Positions 24,001 to 32,577 of a DNA stretch of 64,000 nt are shown here, in pieces. Numbering within the stretch: the first letter of the stretch is position 1; the number at the start of each line of letters is the position of its first letter. The stretch is taken from the NCBI GenBank assembly GCA_963556195.1, contig CAUVYP010000587.1:992001-1056000 (forward strand), given 5' to 3'. The notes under the pieces were generated by a model, which saw nothing but the letters and a program-made list of their open reading frames with translations, ran no database searches and was not told the DNA's origin. This stretch comes from Sepiola atlantica (taxonomy: Eukaryota > Mollusca > Cephalopoda > Sepiida > Sepiolidae). The position numbers and the translations under genes were made by a program.

Positions 24001-25010
24001 CGATATGCAAATATCTGTGTGGCAGTGTTGTGTATTTTCGGCCTGTACTGGAGACCGTCGTACGTGCGTCCAGACATTATATTAACACTGGCACCGGTAT
24101 CCAAAACGAAGGTCACTGGGGAGTCATTAACGAGGATGGTGGCTGTGGGTGCTTTTGTCGACGTGGGAGTTTTTATTGTGTAGACAGACTCATCACTCGA
24201 CGTAGAAAGGGATTCTATATCATTTCGATATGAGTAAGAAATTTGTCTTACCGGTTTTGAATTACATACTTTTGCAAAGTGGTTCTTTTTCCGGCAATTT
24301 CGACATTCTTGACCCTTCGCTGGACACTTCACATGTGTTGCTGAGTATCCACAGTAGTGGCAAACACGTCCGGCGTCTTTGCCACGTGGCTGGGTCCTCG
24401 GAGTAAACTGGCGATTACTGCCTTGTGTGTGTCCGTAGTTGCGTTTTTCGTCGGTATTTTTTCTTTCTTTTTCTCTGCGTGTGTACTGCCTGCTGTCTCG
24501 TTTATTGTTATGTGACGATAGGGCATTAACCACCTCTTCCCGTTCAATGTCTGCGGCTCGTGTGCGAGCTAATTCAATTGCTCTGGCCTCGTCTAGCACT
24601 TGTTTGAGCGTGGAGTTGTCTCGAAGTGCCCTTCGTCTGACCTTAGAGGATGAACAGCCTTGGACGATCTGTGCGAGTATCTCCCGATCTGTATCCATGA
24701 AGTCACACGTGGACGCTAGTGTCCTCAATCTCACATGAAATGAGTCTAGATTTTCGTCAGCATTTTGCGATGCGCGTCGAAATTTGAAGATCTCATAAGA
24801 CATATTTCTTTGCGGTGTGAAATAGTCGGTCAGTGAGTTCTTTGCTACTTCGTATGTGTTTGGTGTCGTGTGATCCGTTTCGACGGTTGCATCAACGCCT
24901 TTTTGAATATCCGTGAAATTGTGGAAAATATCAAAAACTTCGTCACCTGCAAGGTGCAGCAAACACGCTTTTTTTCTACGGTCTTCTTGAATGTCTAAAG
25001 CCACGAGCAC
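21042..25010 (-). CDS. Gag-Pol polyprotein of element C
   Basis: A continuous frame of 1322 codons from a GTG at 25010. Gag (1 to about 255) ends with a CHYC-type cysteine/histidine cluster and a CCHC knuckle (CRNCRKKNHFAKVC, about 236-249). Protease has DTGA at 304-307. RT has LDMSSAY (D526) and LSDD (586-589; Leu-Ser precedes the Asp pair where many relatives have aromatic-x). RNase H has VDAS (D735), TERE (770-773) and TTDH (D797). Integrase has an HHCC finger (H residues about 944-947; C977, C980) and D1009, D1064, E1100. The frame is open further upstream to a TGA at 25098-25100, four codons after an in-frame ATG at 25110-25112; that upstream part encodes a typical Gag N-terminus (ENPSTNANRWQKWLEKLE). 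The true start is therefore probably the ATG at 25112 with a nonsense change at codon 5. Confidence 0.95.
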   Translation of the reverse strand: MLVALDIQEDRRKKACLLHLAGDEVFDIFHNFTDIQKGVDATVETDHTTPNTYEVAKNSLTDYFTPQRNMSYEIFKFRRASQNADENLDSFHVRLRTLASTCDFMDTDREILAQIVQGCSSSKVRRRALRDNSTLKQVLDEARAIELARTRAADIEREEVVNALSSHNNKRDSRQYTRREKERKNTDEKRNYGHTQGSNRQFTPRTQPRGKDAGRVCHYCGYSATHVKCPAKGQECRNCRKKNHFAKVCNSKPVRQISYSYRNDIESLSTSSDESVYTIKTPTSTKAPTATILVNDSPVTFVLDTGASVNIMSGRTYDGLQYRPKIHNTATQIFAYRSRKAMPVRGFINTPIEFKGKRCKAKMFVVDNENPLFGHDLQNLLGAHSAEALDMISFNFTFNVTTSIPDEFPSLFDGKMGKISGPTVKLHIDTSIPPVTQRQRRIPFHVRKDVESELKRLKEMDVIEDVTGPTPWVSPVVIVPKKPSGVRICIDMRKANEAIQRVKHPMPTVDDLFADLNHSKVFSKLDMSSAYHQLELGESSRYITTFTTHAGLFRYKRLLFGVNAASEIFQKAIADLLRGIPGVKNLSDDIIVYGRDQASHDASLRSTLERLQNAGARLNRKKCLFSVKQITFFGHTFSEKGVSPDPDKIAAITNCKSPTNVGEVRSFLGMVQYVARFIPHYATVTEPLRQLTRKDREWRWSETEERAVIKLKKALTGAGVMVYFDQNKETNILVDASPVGLGAMLTQDGKVLCYASRALTDVEQRYSQTEREMLAVVYAAEHFHLYLYGSRFTITTDHKPLLGIVKSLKPATSRIKRWRLRLMQYEYSLVYRPGKDDQNPADYLSRHPHHKPERDNSAEAYIRYVAHHAIPKSITLEEMKLATGKDPLLQKVMIALSDGKWNDPQLSCLAHVKDELSAYDGLILRGHRLVVPSTLQKRTVDIAHHTHQGVVKTKQLMREKVWFHGIDKLVEETVRNCIPCQATNSTSSHREPIRTTPLPAAPWTEISLDFAGPFPSGDYVLVVIDDYSRFPEVEILPSTSAKVVIPRLDAIFARQGYPDIVKTDNGPPFQGQEFKDFATQAGFRHRRVTPAWPEANGEVERFMRTLNKYVRASTVEGLNWKTQLVHFLRQYRATPHSTTKTSPFEALTGRKMKIGIPAVLKEPMSKPIHTHIAENDAQGKRKMKIYADTKRKTKASPLCLGDKVLVKQKRLNKLSPPFDPNQLTIIGIKDSMVTAQRDDYQVTRNSSHFKRISPDNLPRENIESDSEDELYSYPQQENSDSRHEGQTHLPPITVTPKHNPPVVRRNPTRKRLPPIRLEDYIR

Positions 25011-25097
25011 ATTCTCAAGTTTCTCTAACCACTTTTGCCAACGATTTGCGTTAGTACTCGGATTTTCGTGGACGCTAAAACTTGGAAAATTGGGTAT

Positions 25098-25112
25098 TCA
25101 GTTGTAAGACAT
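25098..25112 (-). pseudogene. Likely authentic gag start of element C, blocked by TGA at codon 5
   Basis: On the minus strand ATG TCT TAC AAC is followed by TGA, then 30 codons of conserved-looking Gag sequence lead into the long frame without another stop. A single change from a Cys or Trp codon would explain it. Downstream initiation or a start elsewhere is possible. Confidence 0.6.
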
Positions 25113-25215
25113 TTTTTTTTTTTTTTGTAATTAAAAAAATTGGATTTTATTTTATTTTTTTTGAATAAAACGTTAGCTCGTGTGTTCGATTACTGTGAGT
25201 TTTTTCGTTTGAATT

Positions 25216-25225
25216 CTCGTCGCCA
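25216..25225 (-). other. Primer binding site of element C (tRNA-Ser GCT)
   Basis: Minus-strand TGGCGACGAG starts one base after the 5' LTR. It complements the 3' end CTCGTCGCCA of metazoan tRNA-Ser(GCT), recalled from known tRNAs; the match stops after ten bases. Confidence 0.7.
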
Positions 25226-25226
25226 G

Positions 25227-25473
25227 TGTTGTGTTCTGGTTATACGCTGAAAGCAAGAAGTGATACGAAGCAATGAGGAACAGAGGTCAAAGCAAGGACA
25301 ACAATCAACAACGTGTTACTTGTAGTTCGCCCGGTCGATCAAGAGTGATGACGTGTCCGAGGTCGTTTATATATACATCCAGAAAGAACAAAGGGGGATA
25401 ATTACAGATTACTATTGTTATGGTGCAAGGGAGATAACTGTTGTCATTTCCAAATGTACGATTGGATATTACA
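25227..25473 (-). repeat. 5' LTR of element C
   Basis: 247 bp, same ends as the partner LTR. It carries minus-strand TATATATAAAC (25365-25375), a good core promoter candidate for the element transcript. Confidence 0.96.
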
Positions 25474-25513
25474 CAAACTAATGGTTTAATGGTAAAAATG
25501 TTGTAAGATATCC

Positions 25514-25633
25514 GCTTACGGCCATATCACGCTGAAAACACCGGTTCTCGTCCGATCACCGAAGTTAAGTAACGTAGAGCCTGGTCAGTACTTAGATGGG
25601 TGACCACTTGGGAATACCAGGTGCTGTAAGCAT
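25514..25633 (+). rRNA. 5S rRNA gene, unit 21
   Basis: Only 57T. Lies 40 bp right of element C, with its upstream TTTAAT intact. Confidence 0.95.
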
Positions 25634-26057
25634 CTATTTTTTTTTTTTTTAGCAAATGATGCGACAAACAGTAATAGGGTACTACTAGTGTTTGCGAGTT
25701 CTCAAGGCTGAAATAGTTGGCGGTAGATATAAATCATTACAACCTCGCGCCATGGGAGTGAGTATTCGCTTTACGTTAAATTTTTATGCGGCACATTAAA
25801 TTCCCAAATAAATTATGTTCTCTTTTTGTTTTTCAGTCTGTTTATTATTTAATCGCCTAAGATAGTAGAATTTATATTTATGTGCATGTGTGTGTGTTTT
25901 AATTCTCATGCAGCTGTAATATGTGTTTTGAAAAGGTAAATTTAATAAATCTGTAAAAACAGTGTGATTAAAAAGCAGGTTTGAATGAATGATGAAAAGT
26001 AAATAGAATAAGGGAAGCAAACTAATGGTTTAATGGTAAAAATGTTGTAAGATATCC

Positions 26058-26177
26058 GCTTACGGCCATATCACGCTGAAAACACCGGTTCTCGTCCGAT
26101 CACCGAAGTTTAGTAACGTAGAGCAGGGTCAGTACTTGAATGGGTGACCACTTGGGAATACCAGGTGCTGTAAGCAT
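26058..26177 (+). rRNA. 5S rRNA gene, unit 22
   Basis: Differences: 54T, 57T (box A), 68A, 69G, 81-82 AG to GA. Confidence 0.91.
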
Positions 26178-26597
26178 CTACTTTGTTTGTTTTTTTTAGC
26201 AAATGATGCGACAAACAGTAATAGGGTACTACTAGTGTTTGCGATTACTCAAGGCTGAAATAGTTGGCGGTAGATATAAATCATTACAACCTCGCGTCCT
26301 GGGAGATGGTATTCGCTTTACGTTAAATTTTTATGCGGCACATTAAATTCCCAAATAAATTATGTTCTCTTTTTGTGTTTAAGTCTGTTTATTATTTAAT
26401 CGCCTTAGATAGTAGAATTTATATTTATTTAGATGTGTGTGTGTTTTAATTCTCATGCAGTTTAAATATGTGTTTTGAAAGGGTAAATTTAATAAAAAGT
26501 GTAAAAACAGTGTGATTAAAAAGCAGGTTTGAATGAATGATGAAAACTAAATAGAATAAGGGAAGCAAACTAATGGTAAAAATGTTGTAAGATATCC

Positions 26598-26717
26598 GCT
26601 TACGGCCATATCACGCTGAAAACAGCGGTTCTCGTCGGATCACCGAAGTTAAGCAACATAGAGCCTGGGCAGTACTTAGATGGGTGACCACTTGGGAATA
26701 CCAGGTGCTGTAAGCAT
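26598..26717 (+). rRNA. 5S rRNA gene, unit 23
   Basis: Differences: 28G, 40G, 61A, 72G. The upstream spacer lacks the TTTAAT block (deletion near 26574). Confidence 0.92.
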
Positions 26718-27145
26718 ATAATTTTTTTATTTTTTTTAGCAAATGATGCGACAAACAGTAATAGGGTACTACTAGTGTTTGCGATTACTCAAGGCTGAAA
26801 TAGTTTGCGGTAGATATAAATCATTACAACCTCGCGTCCTGGGAGTGGGTATTCGCTTTATGTTAAATTTTTATGCGGCACATTAAATTCCCAAGCAAAT
26901 TATGTTCTCTTTTTGTTTTTCAGTCTGTTTATTATTTAATCGCCTAAGATAGTAGAATTTATATTTATTTGGATGTGTGTGTGTTTTAATTCTCATGCAG
27001 TTTAAATATGTGTTTTGAAAGGGTAAATGTAATAAAAAGTGTAAAAACAGTGTGATTAAAAAGCAGGTTTGAATGAATGATGAAAAGTAAATCGAATAAG
27101 GGAAGCAAACTAATGGTTTAATGGTAAAAATGTTGTTAGATATCC

Positions 27146-27265
27146 GCTTACGGCCATATCACGCTGAAAACACCGGTTCTCATCTCATCACCGAAGCTAA
27201 GCAACGTAGAGCCTGGTCAGTACTTAGATGGATGACCACTTGGAAATACCAGGTGCTGTAAGAAT
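27146..27265 (+). rRNA. 5S rRNA gene, unit 24
   Basis: Differences: 37A, 40T, 41C, 52C, 87A, 99A, 118A. Confidence 0.91.
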
Positions 27266-27708
27266 CTAATTTTTCTTTTCTTTTTTTTTTTAAATTTTTT
27301 TTTAGCAAATGATGCGACAAACAGTAATAGGGTACTACTAGTGTTTGCGATTACTCAAGGCTGAAATAGTTTGCGGTAGATATAAATCATTACAACCTCG
27401 CGTCCTGTGAGTGGGTATTCGCTTTACGTTAAATTTTTATACGGCACATTAAATTCCCAAATAAATTATGTTCTTATTTTGTTTTTCAGTATGTATATTA
27501 TTTAATCGCCTAAGATAGTAGAATTTATATTTATTTGGATGTGTTTGTTTTAATTCTCATGCGGCTTTAATATGTGTTTTGAAAGGGTAAATTTAATAAA
27601 AAGTGTAAAAACAGTGTGATTAAAAAGCAGGTTTGAATGAATGATGAAAAGTAAATAGAATAAGTGAAGCAAACTAATGGTTTAATGGTAAAAAGTTGTA
27701 AGATATCC

Positions 27709-27829
27709 GCTTACGGCCATATCACGCTGCGAAACACCGGTTCTCGTCCAATCACCGAAGCTAAGCAACGTAGAGCCTGGTCAGTACTTAGATGGGTGAC
27801 CACTTGGGAATACCAGGTGCTGTAAGCAT
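27709..27829 (+). rRNA. 5S rRNA gene, unit 25
   Basis: 121 nt: one extra base near position 21 (CTGCGAAAC). Also 41A, 52C. Confidence 0.91.
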
Positions 27830-28259
27830 CAAATTTTTCTTCTTTTTTTTTAGCAAATGATGCGACAAACAGTAATAGGGTACTACTAGTGTTTGCGATT
27901 ACTCAAGGCTGAAATAGTTTGCGGTAGATATAAATCATTACAACCTCGCGTCTTGGGAGTGGGTATTCGCTTTACGTTTAATTTTTATGCGGCACATTAA
28001 ATTCCCAAATAAATTATGTTCTCTTTTTGTTTTTCAGTCTGTTTATTATTTAATCGCCTAAGATAGTAGAATTTATATTTATTTAGATGTGTGTGTGTTT
28101 TAATTCTCATGCAGTTTAAATATGTGTTTTGAAAGGGTAAATTTAATAAAAAGTGTAAAAACAGTGTGATTAAAAAGCAGGTTTGAATAAATGATGAAAA
28201 GTAAATAGAATAAGGGAAGCAAACTAATGGTTTAATGGTGGAAATGTTGTAAGATATCC

Positions 28260-28379
28260 GCTTACGGCCATATCACGCTGATAACACCGGTTCTCGTCCA
28301 ATCACCGAAGCTAAGCAACGTAGAGCCTGGTCAGTACTTAGATGGGTGACCACTTGGGAATACCAGGTGCTGTAAGCAT
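28260..28379 (+). rRNA. 5S rRNA gene, unit 26
   Basis: Differences: 23T, 41A, 52C. Confidence 0.94.
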
Positions 28380-28819
28380 CTAATTTTTTTATTTTTTTTT
28401 TATTTTTTTTTAGCAAATATTGCGACTAACAGTAATAGGGTACTACTAGTGTTTGCGATTACTCAAGGCTGAAATAGTTTGCGGTAGATATAAATCATTA
28501 CAACCTCGCGTCCTGGGAGGGGGTATTCGCTTTACGTTAAATTTTTATGCGGCACATTAAATTCCCAAATAAATTATGTTCTCTTTTTGTTTTTCAGTCT
28601 GTTTATTATTTAATCGCCTAAGATAGGAGAATTTATATTTATTTGGATGTGTGTGTTTTAATTCTCATGCAGTTTAAATATGTGTTTTGAGAGGGGGTTA
28701 ATTTAATAAAAAGTGTAACAACAGTGTGATTAAAAAGCAGGTTTGAATGAATGATGAAAAGTAAATAGAATAAGTGAAGCAAACTAATGGTTTAATGGTA
28801 AAAATGTTGTTAGATATCC

Positions 28820-28939
28820 GCTTACGGCCATATCACGCTGAAAACACCGGTTCTCGTCTGATCACCGAAGCTAAGCAACGTAGAACCTAGTCAGTACTTA
28901 GATGGGTGACCACTTGGGAATACCAGGTGCTGTAAGCAT
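28820..28939 (+). rRNA. 5S rRNA gene, unit 27
   Basis: Differences: 40T, 52C, 66A, 70A. Confidence 0.94.
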
Positions 28940-29377
28940 CTAACTTCTCTTCTTTTTTTTTTTTTTTTTAGCAAATGATGCGACAAACAGAAATAGGGTA
29001 CTACAAGTGTTCGCAATTACTCAAGGCTGAAATTGTTGGCGGTAGATATAAATAATTACAACCTCGCGTCCTGGGAGTGGGTATTCGCTTTACGTTAAAT
29101 TTTTATGCGGCACATTAAATTCCCAAATAAATTATGTTCTCTTTTTGTTTTTCAGTCTGTTTGTTATTTAATCGCCTAAGATAGTAGAATTTATATTTAT
29201 TTGGATGTGTGTGTGTTTTAATTCTCATGCAGTTTAAATATGTGTTTTGAAAGGGTGAATTTAATAAAAAGTGTAAAAACAGTGTGATTAAAAAGCAGGT
29301 TTGAATGAATGATTAAAAGTAAATAGAATAAGGGAAGCAAACTAATGGTTTAATGGTAAAAATGTTGTTAGATATCC

Positions 29378-29497
29378 GCTTACGGCCATATCACGTTGAA
29401 AACACCGGTTCTCGTCTCATCACCGAAGCTAAGCAACGTAGAGCCTGGTCAGTACTTAGATGGGTGACCACTTGGGAATACCAGGTGCTGTAAGCAT
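29378..29497 (+). rRNA. 5S rRNA gene, unit 28
   Basis: Differences: 19T, 40T, 41C, 52C. Confidence 0.94.
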
Positions 29498-29931
29498 CTA
29501 ATTGTTCTTTTTTTTTTTTTTTTAGCAAATGATGCGACAAACAGTAATAGGGTACTACTAGTTTTTGCGATTACTTAAGGCTGAAATAGTAGGCGGTAGA
29601 TATAAATCATTACAACCTCGCGTCCTGGGAGTGGGTATTCGCTTTACGTTAAATTTTTATGCGGCACATAAAATTCCCAAACAAATTATGTTCTCTTTTT
29701 GTTTTTCAGTCTGTTTATTATTTAATCGCCTAAGATAGTAGCATTTATATTTATTTGGATGTGTGTGTGTTTGTATTCTCATGCAGTTTTAATATGTGTT
29801 TTGAAAGGGTAAATTTAATAAAAAGTGTAAAAACAGTGTGATTAAAAAGCAGGTTTGAATGAATGATGAAAAGTAAATAGAATAAGGGAAGCAAACTAAT
29901 GGTTTAATGGTAAAAATGTTGTAAGATATCC

Positions 29932-30050
29932 GCTTACGGCCATATCACGCTGAAAACACCGGTTCTCGTCCGACGACGAAGTTAAGCAACGTAGAGCCTG
30001 GTCAGTACTTTGATGGGTGACCACTTGGGAATACCAGGTGCTGTATGCAT
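29932..30050 (+). rRNA. 5S rRNA gene, unit 29
   Basis: 119 nt: CCGACGACGAAG in place of CCGATCACCGAAG. Also 81T, 116T. Confidence 0.9.
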
Positions 30051-30495
30051 CTAATTTTTCTTTTTTTTTTCTTTTTTTTTTTTTTTTTTAGCAAATGATG
30101 CGACAAACAGTAATAGGGTTCTACTAGTGTTTGCGATTACTCAAGGCTGGAATAGTTGGCGGTAGATATAAATAATTACAACTTCGCGTCCTGGGAGTGG
30201 GTATTCGCTTTACGTTAAATTTTTATGCGGCACATTAAATTCCCAAATAAATTATGTTCTCTTTTTGGTTTTCAGTCTGTTTATTATTTAATCGCCTAAG
30301 ATAGTAGTATTTATATTTATTTGGATGTGTGTGTTTTAATTCTCATGCAGCTTTTATATGTGTTTTGAAAGGGTAAATTTAATAAAAAGTCTAAAAACAG
30401 TGTGATTAAAAAGCAGGTTTGAATGAATGATGAAAAGTAAATAGAATAAGGGAAGCAAACTAATGGTTTAATGGTAAAAATGTTGTAAGATATCC

Positions 30496-30614
30496 GCTTA
30501 CGGCCATATCACGCTGAAAACACCGGTTCTCGTCCGACGACAAAGTTAAGCAACGTAGAGCCTGGTCAGTACTAAGATTGGTGACCACTTGGGAATACCA
30601 GGTGCTGTCAGCAT
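30496..30614 (+). rRNA. 5S rRNA gene, unit 30
   Basis: 119 nt, same one-base loss plus a further A; 80A, 85T (box C), 115C. Confidence 0.89.
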
Positions 30615-31045
30615 CTAATTTTTTTTTTTTTTTTTTTAGCAAATGATGCGACAAACAGTAATAGGGTACTACTAGTGTTTGCGATTACTCAAGGCTGAAA
30701 TAGTTTGCGGTAGATATAAATCATTACAACCTCGCGTCCTGGGAGTGGGTATTCGCTTTGCGTTAAATTTTTATGCGGCACATTAAATTCCCAAATAAAT
30801 TATGTTCTCTTTTTGTTTTTCAGTCTGTTTATTATTTAATCGCCTAAGATAGTAGAATTTATATTTATTTGGATGTGTGTGTGTTTTAGTTCTCATGCAG
30901 TTTTAATATGTGTTTTGAAAGGGTAAATTTAATAAAAAGTGTAAAAACAGTGTGATTAAAAAGCAGGTTTGAATGAATGATGAAAAGTAAATAGAATAAG
31001 GGAAGCAAACTAATGGTTTAATGGTAAAAATGTTGTAAGATATCC

Positions 31046-31164
31046 GCTTACGGCCATATCACGCTGAAAACACCGGTTCTCGTCCGACGACAAAGTTAAG
31101 CAACGTAGAGCCTGGTCAGTACTAAGATTGGTGACCACTTGGGAATACCAGGTGCTGTAAGCAT
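31046..31164 (+). rRNA. 5S rRNA gene, unit 31
   Basis: 119 nt and identical to unit 30 except for a normal 3' end, so the two are a recent pair. Element B sits 338 bp downstream. Confidence 0.9.
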
Positions 31165-31502
31165 CTAATTTTTCTTTTTTTTTTTTTTTTTTTTTTTTAG
31201 CAAATGATGCGACAAACAGTAATAGGGTACTACTAGTGTTTGCGATTACTCAAGGCTGAAATTGTTGGCGGTAGATATAAATCATTACAACCTCGCGTCC
31301 TGCGAGTGGGTATTCGCTTTACGTTACATTTTTATGCGGCACATAAAATTCCCAAATAAATTATGTTCTCTTTTTGTTTTTCAGTCTGTTCATTATTTAA
31401 TCGCCTAAGACAGTAGTATTCATATTTATTTGGATGTGTGTGTGTTTTAATTCTCATGCAGTTTTGATATGTGTTTTGAAAGGGTAAATTTAATAAAATG
31501 TG

Positions 31503-31818
31503 TGTAAAGTCGAACAGAATGAAGGAAGAAAGCGACCACGTGTTTGGTCGTGTTGTCTTACCTGCCGGGATGATCACGGGGAGGGCGGAAATTAGATTAA
31601 TGGCGGCTGTGGTTTTTTGTAGGATTATTGAGCAATGACGTCAGGCCTCACGTGATTGTTTTTCTGACCACCGATTGGCTGAAGATGAACACTTGGACAA
31701 TAAAAGGAGTATGTTCAGAAGATCAGGAGAGTGTGTATCAACTGCATCAGTGTGATTAGACGTCCGACGTGTGTGTGTTAATCAACTGCCGTAGTTGCGT
31801 AGTTGCGAAACGAATACA
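31503..31818 (+). repeat. 5' LTR of element B
   Basis: 316 bp. Possible TATA/poly(A) motif AATAAAAG at 31699-31706. Includes a TGACGTCA palindrome at about 31637, a cAMP-response-type element sequence that may matter for expression. Confidence 0.95.
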
Positions 31819-31830
31819 AGCTATTTCGGC
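31819..31830 (+). other. Putative primer binding site, element B
   Basis: AGCTATTTCGGC immediately after the LTR, identical to element A copy 1 although the LTRs of the two families are unrelated over most of their length. Conservation argues for function. Confidence 0.6.
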
Positions 31831-31833
31831 GAA

Positions 31834-32577
31834 ATGGGGGAAAAAATTGACCTCAAATTAATACCAGAGTTTGATGGATCGAACCCGGTAATTGACTGGG
31901 TGGAAAAGGTGGAATTACATTGCCTTTTGTCTGGCGTAAAAAACCTCGAACATGTTGTTCCTCTGCGCTTGTCCGGCGGCGCCTTTGCGGTGTATCAACA
32001 GCTCAGCCATGAGGGCAAACAGGACTACGAGAAAATCAAGGTGGCACTGTTCAAGGCGTTTGCGATTGACCCCACCACTGCTTGGGAGCAACTTGAGGCA
32101 AGGACCTTACGTCCGGGCGAAACGGTCGACGTGTACTTGGCAGAGCTGACGAAGTTGACAGTGTTGTTTGGTGGACTGCCTGAGCGGGCCTTAGCATGCA
32201 AATTCCTAGCGGGACTCCCGACAGGAGCGAAGCAACTACTACGAGCTAGCTCAAGTGCAGATTCGCTGCTCCTTAATGACCTAGTAGATCGGGCCAGGAC
32301 TGTAATGAAGAATTACTCCGAAATGAGGGAACCAGTAAGTGCTGCTGCTCAGTCCACACCGAATGATAAGAAACCGTATCAAGGACCCGGTCCACGTGGT
32401 GGAATCGTATGCTACAGATGCAATGGACAGGGCCACATCGCAAGGAACTGCCGGCAACAAGCAATTGCTGTTTGCTGCTACCGGTGTAGGGAAGCTGGCC
32501 ATATAGCTCAAGACTGTCCGGGAAACGGAACCGAGAACAAGGTGTCAGCGTCGACCTCTTCCCCACGCAGAAATTAA
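31834..32577 (+). CDS. Gag protein of element B
   Basis: 247 residues, starting at the ATG 15 bp after the LTR (an upstream GTG/TTG-type start is unlikely in a eukaryote). The N-terminal motif IDLKLIPEFDGS matches element A (FDLRFIPEFDGS). A helical Gag-like middle (about 20-170) is followed by two CCHC knuckles, CYRCNGQGHIARNC and CYRCREAGHIAQDC. It would form the particle and package RNA. The frameshift heptamer lies 51 bp before its stop codon. No stop interrupts it, in contrast to the adjoining pol. Confidence 0.9.
   Translation: MGEKIDLKLIPEFDGSNPVIDWVEKVELHCLLSGVKNLEHVVPLRLSGGAFAVYQQLSHEGKQDYEKIKVALFKAFAIDPTTAWEQLEARTLRPGETVDVYLAELTKLTVLFGGLPERALACKFLAGLPTGAKQLLRASSSADSLLLNDLVDRARTVMKNYSEMREPVSAAAQSTPNDKKPYQGPGPRGGIVCYRCNGQGHIARNCRQQAIAVCCYRCREAGHIAQDCPGNGTENKVSASTSSPRRN
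32520..32526 (+). promoter_or_regulatory. Minus-1 frameshift heptamer GGGAAAC (element B)
   Basis: In the gag frame it reads G GGA AAC. The minus-1 frame continues directly into the protease (LLDSGCSRTIV). Same position relative to the second knuckle as in element A. Confidence 0.8.

Larger units (their letters stand above)
20534..25473 (-). mobile_element. Ty3/gypsy LTR retrotransposon (element C, Mag-like)
   Basis: Minus-strand element of 4940 bp with two 247-bp LTRs (TG...CA) and a perfect 5-bp target duplication CAAAC (20529-20533 and 25474-25478). The duplication is 5S spacer sequence, so the insertion splits one 5S spacer. In element order: LTR, site for tRNA-Ser, a single long gag-pol frame, purine tract, LTR. 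The fused frame with paired zinc knuckles and PR-RT-RH-IN order fits the Mag lineage of Ty3/gypsy; that lineage call is from motif style, not a tree. The LTRs differ at roughly five to seven places, so insertion is recent. Confidence 0.97.
25474..31502 (+). repeat. 5S rDNA array, plus-oriented segment 2 (units 21-31)
   Basis: Eleven units of 540-564 bp resuming in the spacer exactly where element C cut it. Units 24-28 share 52C (GCTAAG) in box A, and units 29-31 share a one-base loss near position 44. Spacers contain only the conserved 5S spacer blocks and variable T tracts. Confidence 0.97.

Noticed and set aside
21484..24738. Plus-strand frames inside element C and antisense frames inside elements A and B pol
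   Set aside because: Shadows of the long pol frames; no domain of their own.
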